A stretch of 44,927 nucleotides of DNA, taken from positions 1-44,927 of the forward strand of contig NZ_JASBTN010000030.1 of the NCBI RefSeq assembly GCF_030148435.1, in the 5' to 3' direction. The translations under genes and the position numbers were made by a program. This document shows, piece after piece, positions 16,102-23,986 of this stretch. Each line of letters starts with the position of its first letter. The stretch's first letter is position 1. Below the pieces are notes generated by a model. That model was not told the DNA's origin, made no database searches, and saw only the letters and a list, made by a program, of their open reading frames with translations. The DNA comes from Aliiroseovarius sp. Lineage in GTDB: Bacteria > Pseudomonadota > Alphaproteobacteria > Rhodobacterales > Rhodobacteraceae.

Positions 16102-17868
16102 TTACGCCACGTTCTCGCGCCCGCCGTCACGCCAATGGGGGCAGCCCTCGACCGGCCCAAGGGTGGCCTGCGCCATATATTGGGTCAGAAAGACCTCGCC
16201 GGTCAGATCGGCCAGGAAATGGGTGTGCGACAGGCGGTCCATGACCGGGCCCTTTACCTCGGACAGGTGCAGGGTCACGCTCTCATCGGCCAGCTGCCGG
16301 TTGATCTCTTCCAGCGCCTCCAGCGCCGACAGGTCGATCTCGTTCACCGCCGAGCACATCAGCACGACATGGCGCACCCCCCCGCGCGCGACGCGCTCCA
16401 GCAGGTAGTCCTCGATGAACCGGGAGTTCGCGAAATAGAGGTTCTCATCCAGTCTCAGCGTCACCACCGCAGGGTGGGTCCAGACCTCATGCCGGTTGAT
16501 ATTGCGAAAATGCTGCGTGCCGGGCACCACGCCGACCTCGGCGATATGCGGTCGCGAGGTCTTGTAAAGGAACAGCGCGATGGACAGGATCACACCCGCC
16601 GACACACCGATCTCGACCCCGAACCCCAGGGTCAGGGCAATGGTGGCGGCCACGGCGGTGAAATCGGCGCGGTGGTAGTTCCAGGTACGTTTCAGGATGC
16701 CGAGGTCGACCAGGCCCAGCACGGCCACAATGATCGTGGCCGCCAAGGTGGCCTTGGGCAGGAAAAAAAGCAGCGGCGTCAGGAACAGCGCCGCCCCGGC
16801 GATGCCCACCGCGGTGAACGCGCCCGCCGCCGGCGTCTCGGCGCCCGCGTCGAAATTCACCACCGAACGGGCGAACCCGCCAGTCACCGGGTAGCCCCCC
16901 GACAGGGCGGCCGCCACATTGGACGCCCCCAGCCCCACCAGCTCCTGATCCGGCACGATGCGCTGGCGCTTCTTCGCGGCCAGCGTCTGCGCAACCGAAA
17001 CGCTTTCAACGAAACCGATAATCGAAATCAGCAGTGCCGAGGCAAAAAGCTGCCCCCAGAGCGCCATGTCGAAGCTGGGCAGGGTCAGCGGCGGCAGGCC
17101 CTTGGGCACTTCGCCAACGATGGCCACGCCCCGGCCCGCCAGATCAAAGCCCCAGGACAAGAGCGTCGTCACCGCGACCGCTCCTACCGGCCCCGCCTTC
17201 GCCAGGCTGTCCGCCAGTCGCGGTGGCAGCCCCACCGAAATCAGCAAGGGTTTCAACCCCTTGCGCACCCAGAACAGAAACGCAGCCGAGCCCGCGCCGA
17301 TGGCCAGGGTGATCGGGTTGGTCTGGCCCAGATCGCCGATCACCCCCCCCAGCATCGCCAGCAGGCTGTGGCCGTTCGCCTCCACCCCGAGGATATGCTT
17401 GAGCTGACTTGCCGCAATCAGCAGACCAGACGCGGCGATGAACCCGGCAATCACCGGGTGGCTGAGGAAATTCGCCAGGAAGCCAAGGCGGAACAGCCCC
17501 ATGACCAGCAGGATCAACCCGGAAAGAAAGGCCAGGGTAATGGCGGCAAGCGCGTATTCGGCGGGGCCTTGCAAGCCAAGCCCGCCAACCGCCGCCGCGG
17601 TCATCAGGCTGACCACCGCCACCGGTCCCACCGCCAGCGCGCGCGAGGTGCCGAACAGCGCATAGGCCACCAGCGGCAGGATCGAGGCGTAAAGCCCCAT
17701 CTGCGGCGGCAACCCGGCCAGCAGCGCATAGGCCAGCGATTGCGGGATCAGCATGATGGTGACGATCACCGCCGCCATCAGGTCGGCCCCAGCCGCGCGC
17801 CCGTCGTACCGGCGGCCCCAGTCAAGGATCGGGACATAGCGGCCGAGCGCCGTCCGGGAAAGACTCAT
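16102..17868 (-). CDS. SulP-family anion transporter with STAS domain
   Basis: This 588-residue protein has a SulP membrane domain (IVTIMLIPQSLAYALLAGLPPQ is the family signature near residue 40) and a C-terminal cytosolic STAS domain with NEIDLSALEAL. SulP proteins move sulfate, bicarbonate or related anions. As the last gene of an operon with YeeE/YedE, persulfide dioxygenase and DUF442 genes, beside the sox locus, sulfate or sulfite movement is the likely job (inference). Its start overlaps the DUF442 stop by four bases, which implies translational coupling. Confidence 0.88.
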   Translation of the reverse strand: MSLSRTALGRYVPILDWGRRYDGRAAGADLMAAVIVTIMLIPQSLAYALLAGLPPQMGLYASILPLVAYALFGTSRALAVGPVAVVSLMTAAAVGGLGLQGPAEYALAAITLAFLSGLILLVMGLFRLGFLANFLSHPVIAGFIAASGLLIAASQLKHILGVEANGHSLLAMLGGVIGDLGQTNPITLAIGAGSAAFLFWVRKGLKPLLISVGLPPRLADSLAKAGPVGAVAVTTLLSWGFDLAGRGVAIVGEVPKGLPPLTLPSFDMALWGQLFASALLISIIGFVESVSVAQTLAAKKRQRIVPDQELVGLGASNVAAALSGGYPVTGGFARSVVNFDAGAETPAAGAFTAVGIAGAALFLTPLLFFLPKATLAATIIVAVLGLVDLGILKRTWNYHRADFTAVAATIALTLGFGVEIGVSAGVILSIALFLYKTSRPHIAEVGVVPGTQHFRNINRHEVWTHPAVVTLRLDENLYFANSRFIEDYLLERVARGGVRHVVLMCSAVNEIDLSALEALEEINRQLADESVTLHLSEVKGPVMDRLSHTHFLADLTGEVFLTQYMAQATLGPVEGCPHWRDGGRENVA

Positions 17869-18215
17869 CCAAGCGCCGCCCGATAAAGGATCTCGCAGCG
17901 CGCACCGGAGCGGCAGAAGGCGAAGATAGGCCCGTCCACCTCGGCCAGGGCCGCGCGGAAGCCTTCCAGCGCCTGCATCGCCGAAGCGCGGTCGCTCATC
18001 GGCACATAGCGCGCCTCGATCCCGGCGGCTTCGCAGGCGGCAACAATCTCGCCCCAGTCAGGCTGACCGTATTCCTCCTGCGCGGGCCGGTTCATCATCA
18101 CGCAGGCAAAGCCCGCCGCCGCGATGGCCGGTACGTGATCGGCGCGGATCTGCCCCGCGACGGCGACGCGGTCGTCCAGCGCCTTTACATCGATATCTTC
18201 CAGACCCGTAATCAC
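17865..18215 (-). CDS. DUF442 / TIGR01244-family sulfur-related protein
   Basis: Small protein of 116 residues. It has the family features VAGQIRADHVPAIAAAGFACVMMNRP and the phosphatase/rhodanese-like loop FCRSGARC, with the active-site Cys. Homologous domains are often fused or linked to persulfide dioxygenases of the Blh type, and a sulfurtransferase or phosphatase role has been proposed. Here it overlaps the dioxygenase gene upstream by four bases and the SulP gene downstream by four bases. It probably handles sulfane sulfur with the dioxygenase. Confidence 0.8.
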   Translation of the reverse strand: MITGLEDIDVKALDDRVAVAGQIRADHVPAIAAAGFACVMMNRPAQEEYGQPDWGEIVAACEAAGIEARYVPMSDRASAMQALEGFRAALAEVDGPIFAFCRSGARCEILYRAALG

Positions 18216-19099
18216 AGCTTGTTCACCGGCACTTTCAGCATCGGGTTGCCGTCGGGATCCTCGGGCACATCACCGGCGCGCATGTTGACCTGCAGGGAGG
18301 GAATGATCAGCCGCGGCACCGCCAGGGTCGCATCGCGCTCGGTGCGGAACCTGACGAACTCCTCACGCGACTTGCCGCCGCCGGCGTGGATGTTTTCGGC
18401 GCGTTCCTCGCCCACGGTTGTCTCCCAGGCGATGTCGCGCTGGCCGTTCTGCCCGCCATAATCGTGGCACATGAAAAGCCGGGTCTCATCGGGCAGGGTC
18501 AACACCTTCTGGATCGAGTCGTAGAGCTGCCCGGCATCGCCCCCCGGAAAGTCCGCCCGCGCCGATCCCGCATCCGGCATGAAGAGCGTGTCGCCCACGA
18601 AAGCCGCATCACCCATCACATGAACCATGCAGGCCGGGGTATGGCCCGGCGTGTGCATGGCCACACAGGTCATGGAGCCGACCTCATAGGTATCGCCATC
18701 GGTGAAGAGCGCATCGAACTGGCTGCCGTCGCGCTGGAACTCGGTGCCTTCGTTGAAGACCTTGCCAAAGGTCTCCTGCACCACGGTGATCTGGTCGCCG
18801 ATACCGATCTTGCCGCCCAGCTCCCGCTGGATGTAGGGCGCGGCCGACAGGTGGTCGGCATGCACGTGGGTTTCGATCAGCCATTCCAGCTGAAGCCCGT
18901 TTTCGCGAATGAATTCAACCACCTTGTCGGCGTTGTCATAGGTGATACGGCCCGCGAAATAGTCGATATCCATGACCGAATCCACCACCGCGCAGGCAGT
19001 GCTGGCGGGGTCCTTGACCACATAGGTGATCGTGTTTGTCCCAGGGTCGAAAAAGGGTGTTACCTCGGGTTTGACCTGCATGTTGGACGGGTAGGACAT
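18212..19099 (-). CDS. Metallo-beta-lactamase-fold persulfide dioxygenase (ETHE1/Blh-like)
   Basis: This 295-residue protein has THVHADH (metal-binding HxHxDH), TPGHTPAC, VGDTLFMPDAGSARADFPGG and LFMCHDYGG. The last two are diagnostic of the ETHE1-like persulfide dioxygenases rather than glyoxalase II. The enzyme oxidises glutathione persulfide to sulfite using a mononuclear iron. GGAGCTCAC precedes the ATG at 19099; an internal ATG seven codons later is possible. It is coupled to DUF442 and follows the YeeE/YedE pair, so imported or membrane-derived sulfur would be oxidised here. Confidence 0.87.
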   Translation of the reverse strand: MSYPSNMQVKPEVTPFFDPGTNTITYVVKDPASTACAVVDSVMDIDYFAGRITYDNADKVVEFIRENGLQLEWLIETHVHADHLSAAPYIQRELGGKIGIGDQITVVQETFGKVFNEGTEFQRDGSQFDALFTDGDTYEVGSMTCVAMHTPGHTPACMVHVMGDAAFVGDTLFMPDAGSARADFPGGDAGQLYDSIQKVLTLPDETRLFMCHDYGGQNGQRDIAWETTVGEERAENIHAGGGKSREEFVRFRTERDATLAVPRLIIPSLQVNMRAGDVPEDPDGNPMLKVPVNKL

Positions 19100-19108
19100 G
19101 TGAGCTCC

Positions 19109-19558
19109 TCAGACATTTGGGCCGGCGACGCCGGGGTTGCGGTTGGCCCGGGCCTGGATCAGGGCGCGAGCCGCGAACATTCCCCCGATCATGGCACCGG
19201 TGAACAAAAGAACCGAGGGCGCACCGGTCGACAGCACCGGCAGCACTCCGCCGGGGCAAAAGCCGGTCACGCCCCAGCCAATGCCGAAAACTGCCGACCC
19301 GCCGATGAGCCGCGCATCGATCACCCGGGAAGTGGGCAGGTGGAAGGCCGCATCGAAGGCCGGTGCCGGGCGTTTCAGCACCACGCGATAGCCGATGAAG
19401 GTCGTCACCAGGGCACCCCCCATCACCAGGATGAGGCTTGGATCCCAAGTGCCTGCCACGTCGAAGAAATTCAGAACCTTTGCGGGATTGCCCATGCCGG
19501 ACATGGAAATCCCGAAACCAAAGAGCAGGCCGGCGAAATATAGGATCAGGTGCTTCAT
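19109..19558 (-). CDS. YeeE/YedE half-protein, C-terminal type (DUF6691)
   Basis: Membrane protein of 149 residues with about four helices. Motifs are YFAGLLFGFGISMSGMGNP and GIGWGVTGFCPGG, whose cysteine sits in the sulfur-transport position of YeeE/YedE proteins. It pairs with the preceding half-protein, like PmpA/PmpB, to make one full transporter for thiosulfate or sulfane sulfur. The ATG at 19558 is four bases after the first half's stop and begins at the conserved MKHLILYF; an ATG further upstream overlaps the neighbour and is rejected. Confidence 0.85.
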   Translation of the reverse strand: MKHLILYFAGLLFGFGISMSGMGNPAKVLNFFDVAGTWDPSLILVMGGALVTTFIGYRVVLKRPAPAFDAAFHLPTSRVIDARLIGGSAVFGIGWGVTGFCPGGVLPVLSTGAPSVLLFTGAMIGGMFAARALIQARANRNPGVAGPNV

Positions 19559-19562
19559 CCGC

Positions 19563-19985
19563 CTAGCCTCCGACCACGTGGCGGATGACATAGACCGTCA
19601 CGCCCGTCATCACCATGAACACCAGAGTCGCAACGATCGACCGCGGCGACAGCCGGGCCATGCCGCAGACCCCGTGGCCCGAGGTGCATCCCGAACCATA
19701 TGTCGCTCCCATGCCGACGATCACCCCGCCCAGCACCATGACCCCCATGCCGACAGTCGGCTGCACCGCAGGGAGGGCCCCGGTGGCGAGCTTGTAGACC
19801 CATGGGCCGCTGATCATGCCCGCAAGCAACGTCAGCCGCCAGCCGCGATCCGGGCCGACAAGCGCGCCCGACAGGATGCCGGTCGCGCCGAAGACATTGC
19901 CGCGCGTCCACATCAGAAGCACGGTGCCCACACCGATCAGAAGCCCGCCGATCAACGAGGCCAAGGGGGTAAATTCGGTTTCCAT
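19563..19985 (-). CDS. YeeE/YedE half-protein, N-terminal type
   Basis: Membrane protein of 140 residues with about four helices and the signature YGSGCTSGHGVCG, whose cysteines are the likely sulfur relay. First gene of the operon. The ATG at 19985 has GGAGAG five bases upstream; extending the frame upstream adds residues without homology. Together with the next gene it resembles a split version of the fused YeeE/YedE proteins, such as SoxT encoded at 31459. Confidence 0.85.
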   Translation of the reverse strand: METEFTPLASLIGGLLIGVGTVLLMWTRGNVFGATGILSGALVGPDRGWRLTLLAGMISGPWVYKLATGALPAVQPTVGMGVMVLGGVIVGMGATYGSGCTSGHGVCGMARLSPRSIVATLVFMVMTGVTVYVIRHVVGG

Positions 19986-20170
19986 TGCTCTCCTTTCAGG
20001 GGCTGATCCCGCCCCGCCTGTACGCGCAGGCACTGTACCAGCCGCAGAAGTACGGGCCAAGCCCAATATCTGGAAATCGAAATACTTCCCCGATCAAAAA
20101 ACCGTTGGCAGGTCGAGCGCCTGCAGCGACGGCTCACACGCCCCGTTGCTTGACCATCCCCAACGAATAA

Positions 20171-20193
20171 CCCGCGCGAACCGGGCGCGCGGG
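20171..20193 (-). terminator. Stem-loop at the end of the sox/DUF302 operon
   Basis: CCCGCGCG and CGCGCGGG pair over 8 bp with a 7-base loop, about 40 bases beyond the DUF302 stop on the minus strand. A short T-containing stretch follows. The interval from here to 19985 must hold the promoter of the YeeE/YedE operon. Confidence 0.6.
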
Positions 20194-20233
20194 TCAGTCT
20201 GGGGCCGAAACCAACAGGGTCTGTCTGAAGTGC

Positions 20234-20680
20234 TCAGTTCTCCGCGGCTTCACGGGCCAGCTGGTCCAGCAGCGCCTGCACCTCCTGCATTTCGCCCTCG
20301 GGGTAGTTGCGATAGCCGATCATCACCTTGTCTTCACGCTCGGCAACAAAGATGCCATAGGGGCAATGGGCCAGGTTCATCGGGTTGGCTTCCATCACCT
20401 TGCGGCTCAGAACCGCCGAGCAGAACAGGAAGATGTCCGCGGCCTCGAAGATCTTCACGTCCGAGCCAACATCCGCGCCGGTGCGGTTCAGCATCTCGCC
20501 GGTATGGCTGACATAGTCAATCACCAGACCGGCACCGACGATGGCACTTTCGACGGCAAAAGTGGCATCTTCGAAGCTGCCGTCGAAATCATAGATGGTG
20601 GCAAGACCGGCCCCATGGCCATCGGCAAACGCGGGGGCGGCCAGGGCGATCGCAGCGGCAGCTATCAGAAATTTACGCAT
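20234..20680 (-). CDS. Periplasmic DUF302 protein
   Basis: This 148-residue protein has a clean signal peptide (MRKFLIAAAAIALAAPAFA). The DUF302 domain follows, with the pattern FEDATFAVESAIVGAGLVIDYVSHTGEML and NLAHCPYGIFVAEREDKVMIGYRNYPEG. Such proteins are often encoded beside sulfur-oxidation genes; their biochemical role is not established. It follows soxF by 55 bases on the same strand and is probably the last gene of the sox transcript. The single mature-domain CP motif could bind a ligand or sulfur (inference). Confidence 0.82.
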   Translation of the reverse strand: MRKFLIAAAAIALAAPAFADGHGAGLATIYDFDGSFEDATFAVESAIVGAGLVIDYVSHTGEMLNRTGADVGSDVKIFEAADIFLFCSAVLSRKVMEANPMNLAHCPYGIFVAEREDKVMIGYRNYPEGEMQEVQALLDQLAREAAEN

Positions 20681-20735
20681 ATTTTCATATCCTTGTGTGA
20701 AGTCGGGGTCTGCGTGACCCTGTCGGAATTTTCAA

Positions 20736-22010
20736 TCAGCCGAACATGTCCGAGGTCATGCCCCGGTACCAGCCGACGCTTTCCTCGTAAGTGGCCTGGC
20801 GCAGTTCGGCATCCTCGCCCACCTGGCTGATGAACCCGTCGACCTTGGCGATCTTCTCGTCCGTGGCCTCGTAGGAGGCCCCGACCTTGACGCCGTCGCC
20901 CTCGTCGATCAGCGACCAGCAGGTGTTGGTGAACTTGGCCGGGAACAGCTTTGATCCGGTCAGGGCCGAGCGCACGGCCATCGCCGCGACCTTCGCCTGG
21001 CTGTTGGCTGCAAAGCCCGATTTCGGCATGTCACCCTGGTTCGACGCATCGCCCAGCACGTGGATGCTCCCGTCCACGCGGCTCTGCATCGTGTGGGGGA
21101 TGACCGGGGCCCAGTTGCCCTCGGTAATGCCAGCCATGTCGCAGATGCGGCCGGCCTTCATCGCCGGGATCACGTTGCAGGCATCGACCTTCGTCACCTC
21201 GCCGTCAATGCTCACCGTCATCTCGTCCGCATTGACCTCGACGGCGCCGCCACCGAAGTCGGGACCGACCCATTCGATCATGCCGTCGTAGTGACGGCTC
21301 CAACCGTCCTGGAACAGCGCCTGTTTCGAGAATTTCGGCTTGGGATCGGCAATCAATATCTTGGCGGTCGGGTTCCTGTTCTTCAGGATATGGGCGATCA
21401 TCGAGATACGTTCATACGGCCCTGGCGGGCAGCGGAACGGGTTCGGCGGCGCGACCATGGCGAATGTGCCGCCCTCGGGCATGGCTTCGATCTGGGCCTT
21501 CAGCAATTCCGACTGCGAGCCCGCCTTATAGGCATGGGGCATCTTGTTCTGCCGGGTCAGGTCCCAGCCGGGCACCGCGCCGTCGACGAAGTCGATGCCA
21601 GGCGACAGCACCAGGCGGTCGTAGGTCAGCGTCGCGCCACCGGCAAGCGACACGGTGCGCGCCTCGCGGTCGATATTCACCGCCCAGTCATGCACCACGT
21701 TGATACCGTAATCCGAGGCCAATTTGCCGTAGCTATGGGAAATCGAGCGCAGATCGCGGATACCCGCCATGTAGAGGTTCGAGAAGAAACAGGTGTAATA
21801 GGTGCGGGTGGGCTCAATCAGGGTGACGTCAATCTCGCCATTCGAATCCTTGGCGATGTAGCGCGCGCAGGTTGCCCCGCCCGCACCGCCGCCGATCACC
21901 ACGACCTTTGGTTTGCCGCTGCCCGAGGCCTGAGCCATGGGCGCCGACAGGCTGGCCGCTGCCGCAGCGCCCGCCGTGGCACCCAGAAATCCGCGTCTGT
22001 TCAGTTTCAT
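20736..22010 (-). CDS. soxF: SoxF, flavoprotein of flavocytochrome c sulfide dehydrogenase type
   Basis: This 424-residue protein has a Tat signal (LNRRGFLGATAG), then the FAD-binding VVVIGGGAGGATCARYI. The FccB-like body includes YYTCFFSNLYMAG with a redox cysteine, and a C-terminal half with HVLGDASNQGDMPKSG. With the diheme cytochrome SoxE it forms a periplasmic sulfide dehydrogenase homologous to FccAB. SoxEF is not essential for the core thiosulfate reaction but is commonly encoded with it. It follows soxE by 38 bases. Confidence 0.93.
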   Translation of the reverse strand: MKLNRRGFLGATAGAAAAASLSAPMAQASGSGKPKVVVIGGGAGGATCARYIAKDSNGEIDVTLIEPTRTYYTCFFSNLYMAGIRDLRSISHSYGKLASDYGINVVHDWAVNIDREARTVSLAGGATLTYDRLVLSPGIDFVDGAVPGWDLTRQNKMPHAYKAGSQSELLKAQIEAMPEGGTFAMVAPPNPFRCPPGPYERISMIAHILKNRNPTAKILIADPKPKFSKQALFQDGWSRHYDGMIEWVGPDFGGGAVEVNADEMTVSIDGEVTKVDACNVIPAMKAGRICDMAGITEGNWAPVIPHTMQSRVDGSIHVLGDASNQGDMPKSGFAANSQAKVAAMAVRSALTGSKLFPAKFTNTCWSLIDEGDGVKVGASYEATDEKIAKVDGFISQVGEDAELRQATYEESVGWYRGMTSDMFG

Positions 22011-22048
22011 GTCCCAATTCCCTCCCGTTTTTGGGGCAATGGGCCGTG

Positions 22049-22813
22049 TTACTCCACGACCTCGAAATACGCGGCCAGGGCCGCAATCTCTTCATTCGAA
22101 AGACGCCCGGCCATCATCTGCATGACGGGATGCGGGCGGAACTCGTCCTTGTAGGCGTGCATGGCGATGACGAAATCCTCGGCGGGCCAGCCGATGATGC
22201 CGGGAATACCGTCATTGCTCCCCGACAACTGGTGGCACGAGGTGCATTCCGAGCTGAGGTACTCGCCATAGTCCGGGTCGCCCTGGATCGCCAGGATCTC
22301 GGGCGCAACGGAATGGTCGGTGCCGGTAAGGGTGGGCGGTGCCTCGGGGATGTCGCCCGGGTTGTCCGAATACTGGCGCAGAAAAGCCAGAAGGTCGGCG
22401 CGGTCCTGTTCATCCTTCAAGCCGCGATAGGCCATGCGCGTATCCGAGGCGAAGGCCTTGGGGTTCTCGATATAGCGGTCGAGCAGGTCGAAATCCCAGA
22501 CCAGCCCCTTGCGGCCCATGCGGGCCAGACCATTGGAGTAGCTGAACCCGTCCTCGGCCCCGGCGCGTCGTCCGAAAACACCGTTCAGGTGCGGGCCGAC
22601 GCGGTTCTTTGCCCCCTCGCCCACCGCGTGGCAGGACTTGCAGTCGTCAAACACCCTGAGACCTTGTTCAGGATCGCCGAATTCATTCGCAAGGACCGGG
22701 GCTCCAAGGGCGGCGCCCACAAGGGCCGACGCAACCGTCGCGCGGATCTTTCCCCTCCGGCACCTGTGGTGGCGCGATTCCTTGTCCGCTGCTTCAGTCA
22801 TTTCTCGATCCAT
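22049..22813 (-). CDS. soxE: SoxE, diheme c-type cytochrome
   Basis: Periplasmic cytochrome of 254 residues with two heme motifs, CKSCH and CTSCH, and a secretion signal (ATVASALVGAALGAPVLA). It is the electron-accepting partner of the flavoprotein SoxF. The start is unsure: an ATG at 22813 gives a long charged N-region before the signal (MDREMTEAADKESRHH), and an ATG at 22801 is equally possible. Neither has a strong Shine-Dalgarno. Further upstream the frame covers a hairpin and is rejected. Confidence 0.9.
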   Translation of the reverse strand: MDREMTEAADKESRHHRCRRGKIRATVASALVGAALGAPVLANEFGDPEQGLRVFDDCKSCHAVGEGAKNRVGPHLNGVFGRRAGAEDGFSYSNGLARMGRKGLVWDFDLLDRYIENPKAFASDTRMAYRGLKDEQDRADLLAFLRQYSDNPGDIPEAPPTLTGTDHSVAPEILAIQGDPDYGEYLSSECTSCHQLSGSNDGIPGIIGWPAEDFVIAMHAYKDEFRPHPVMQMMAGRLSNEEIAALAAYFEVVE

Positions 22814-22866
22814 GCACCCAGTTCGGTTTTCTTGTTCACCGCTCGGGCACCCCGTCGGCGCGAAGA

Positions 22867-22894
22867 GGCCGGGAGGGGGCTTCCCCACCCGGCC
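22867..22894 (-). repeat. Stem-loop between soxD and soxE
   Basis: GGCCGGG and CCCGGCC pair, then after one mismatch four more G-C pairs close a small loop. No U run follows on the minus strand. It lies in the 87-base soxD-soxE gap and may be an RNA-processing or stabilising hairpin that sets different levels for SoxEF. Confidence 0.5.
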
Positions 22895-22900
22895 CGGCTG

Positions 22901-23986
22901 TTACTGCGATACTGATTTCAGGTATTCGAGGATCGCCGCGATATCGCCTTCCTTGCGTAGACCGGCGAAGGACATCCTGTTGCCTTTCAGGTACTTGCGC
23001 GGATTTTCAAGATAACCCGCCAGCGTTTCGGCATCCCAGGTGAGCCCTCCTCCCCCGGCATCCGCCATCACGTTCGAGTATTTGAACCCTTCGTAGCTGC
23101 CAGCGGTACGCCCCCAGATGCCGTTCAGCACCGGCCCGGTGCCGTTCCTGGCGCCTTCCCCGACCTTGTGACAGGCCTTGCACTTCTTGAAGACCTTGGC
23201 GCCCTTTTCTACCAGAGCGGCATCCAGGATCATCGGCTTGGCCGGAGGCTCGGCGACCGGTTCCACGGCTGCCTCGGTCTCGGGTTCCGTGGCGGCTTCC
23301 GGGACGGCGGCAGGGGCCGTGCCCATTACAGCCTGGCTGATCGGTGTTGCATCCGTGCCCGAGTTCGGATCGCCCGGAAAGACCACGTTGGTGGTGATTT
23401 CCACCGCAGCCGGCTTGCAGTCGGCCATGCAGCGGTCAGTAAATCCGGGCAGTTCGGTCTCGGCACGGTCATCGACAATGAACCCGTCGGCATTGGGCAG
23501 CACCACGTCCGCGAAGGTCTCTTTCGACAGGACGAAATCATCGTCCACAAGGTCATTCGAATAGAGGATATAGGCCACGATCGCGTAGACATCGTCATCC
23601 GTCATCGACTGCGCATTGCCGAAGGGCATCGACCGGCGCACGTAATCGAAGGTGGTCGAAAGATACGGCCAGTAGCTGCCCACGGTCTTCAGCGGGTCTT
23701 CGTCGGCCAGTGTGTCGGCGCCACCGGCCAGTTTCGGCCAGTTGTCCACACCTTCGGCAAAATCGCCGTGACAGGCGGCGCAGTATTCCGCAAAGACCTC
23801 TTCGCCGGTCCAGACATCGCCCTGCCCCGCAGGCAGGTTCGAGCCATCGGGGAACACGTCCAGATCCCAGGCGGCGATTTCGTCAGGCGTCGCCGGGCGC
23901 CCGATCCCCAGCTTCTCGGCCAGCAAGGGCGTCGCTGTCAGGGTCGCAAGGGCGGCCGCCAGCGCCAGTTCAGGAAACTTCGACAT
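22901..23986 (-). CDS. soxD: SoxD, diheme cytochrome subunit of sulfur dehydrogenase
   Basis: This 361-residue protein has a signal peptide (LALAAALATLTATPLLA). Two cytochrome domains, heme motifs CAACH and CKACH, are joined by an Ala/Pro/Glu-rich linker (VPEAATEPETEAAVEPVAEP). SoxD accepts electrons from the molybdenum subunit SoxC in the Sox(CD)2 complex, which yields six of the eight electrons of thiosulfate oxidation. The start overlaps the end of soxC by 17 bases and uses GGGGAGG upstream. Confidence 0.94.
   Translation of the reverse strand: MSKFPELALAAALATLTATPLLAEKLGIGRPATPDEIAAWDLDVFPDGSNLPAGQGDVWTGEEVFAEYCAACHGDFAEGVDNWPKLAGGADTLADEDPLKTVGSYWPYLSTTFDYVRRSMPFGNAQSMTDDDVYAIVAYILYSNDLVDDDFVLSKETFADVVLPNADGFIVDDRAETELPGFTDRCMADCKPAAVEITTNVVFPGDPNSGTDATPISQAVMGTAPAAVPEAATEPETEAAVEPVAEPPAKPMILDAALVEKGAKVFKKCKACHKVGEGARNGTGPVLNGIWGRTAGSYEGFKYSNVMADAGGGGLTWDAETLAGYLENPRKYLKGNRMSFAGLRKEGDIAAILEYLKSVSQ

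Noticed and set aside
16069-17886. A 605-codon open frame on the plus strand
   Set aside because: Antisense to the SulP gene, very rich in Arg, His, Gln and Gly, no motifs. Treated as a GC artefact.
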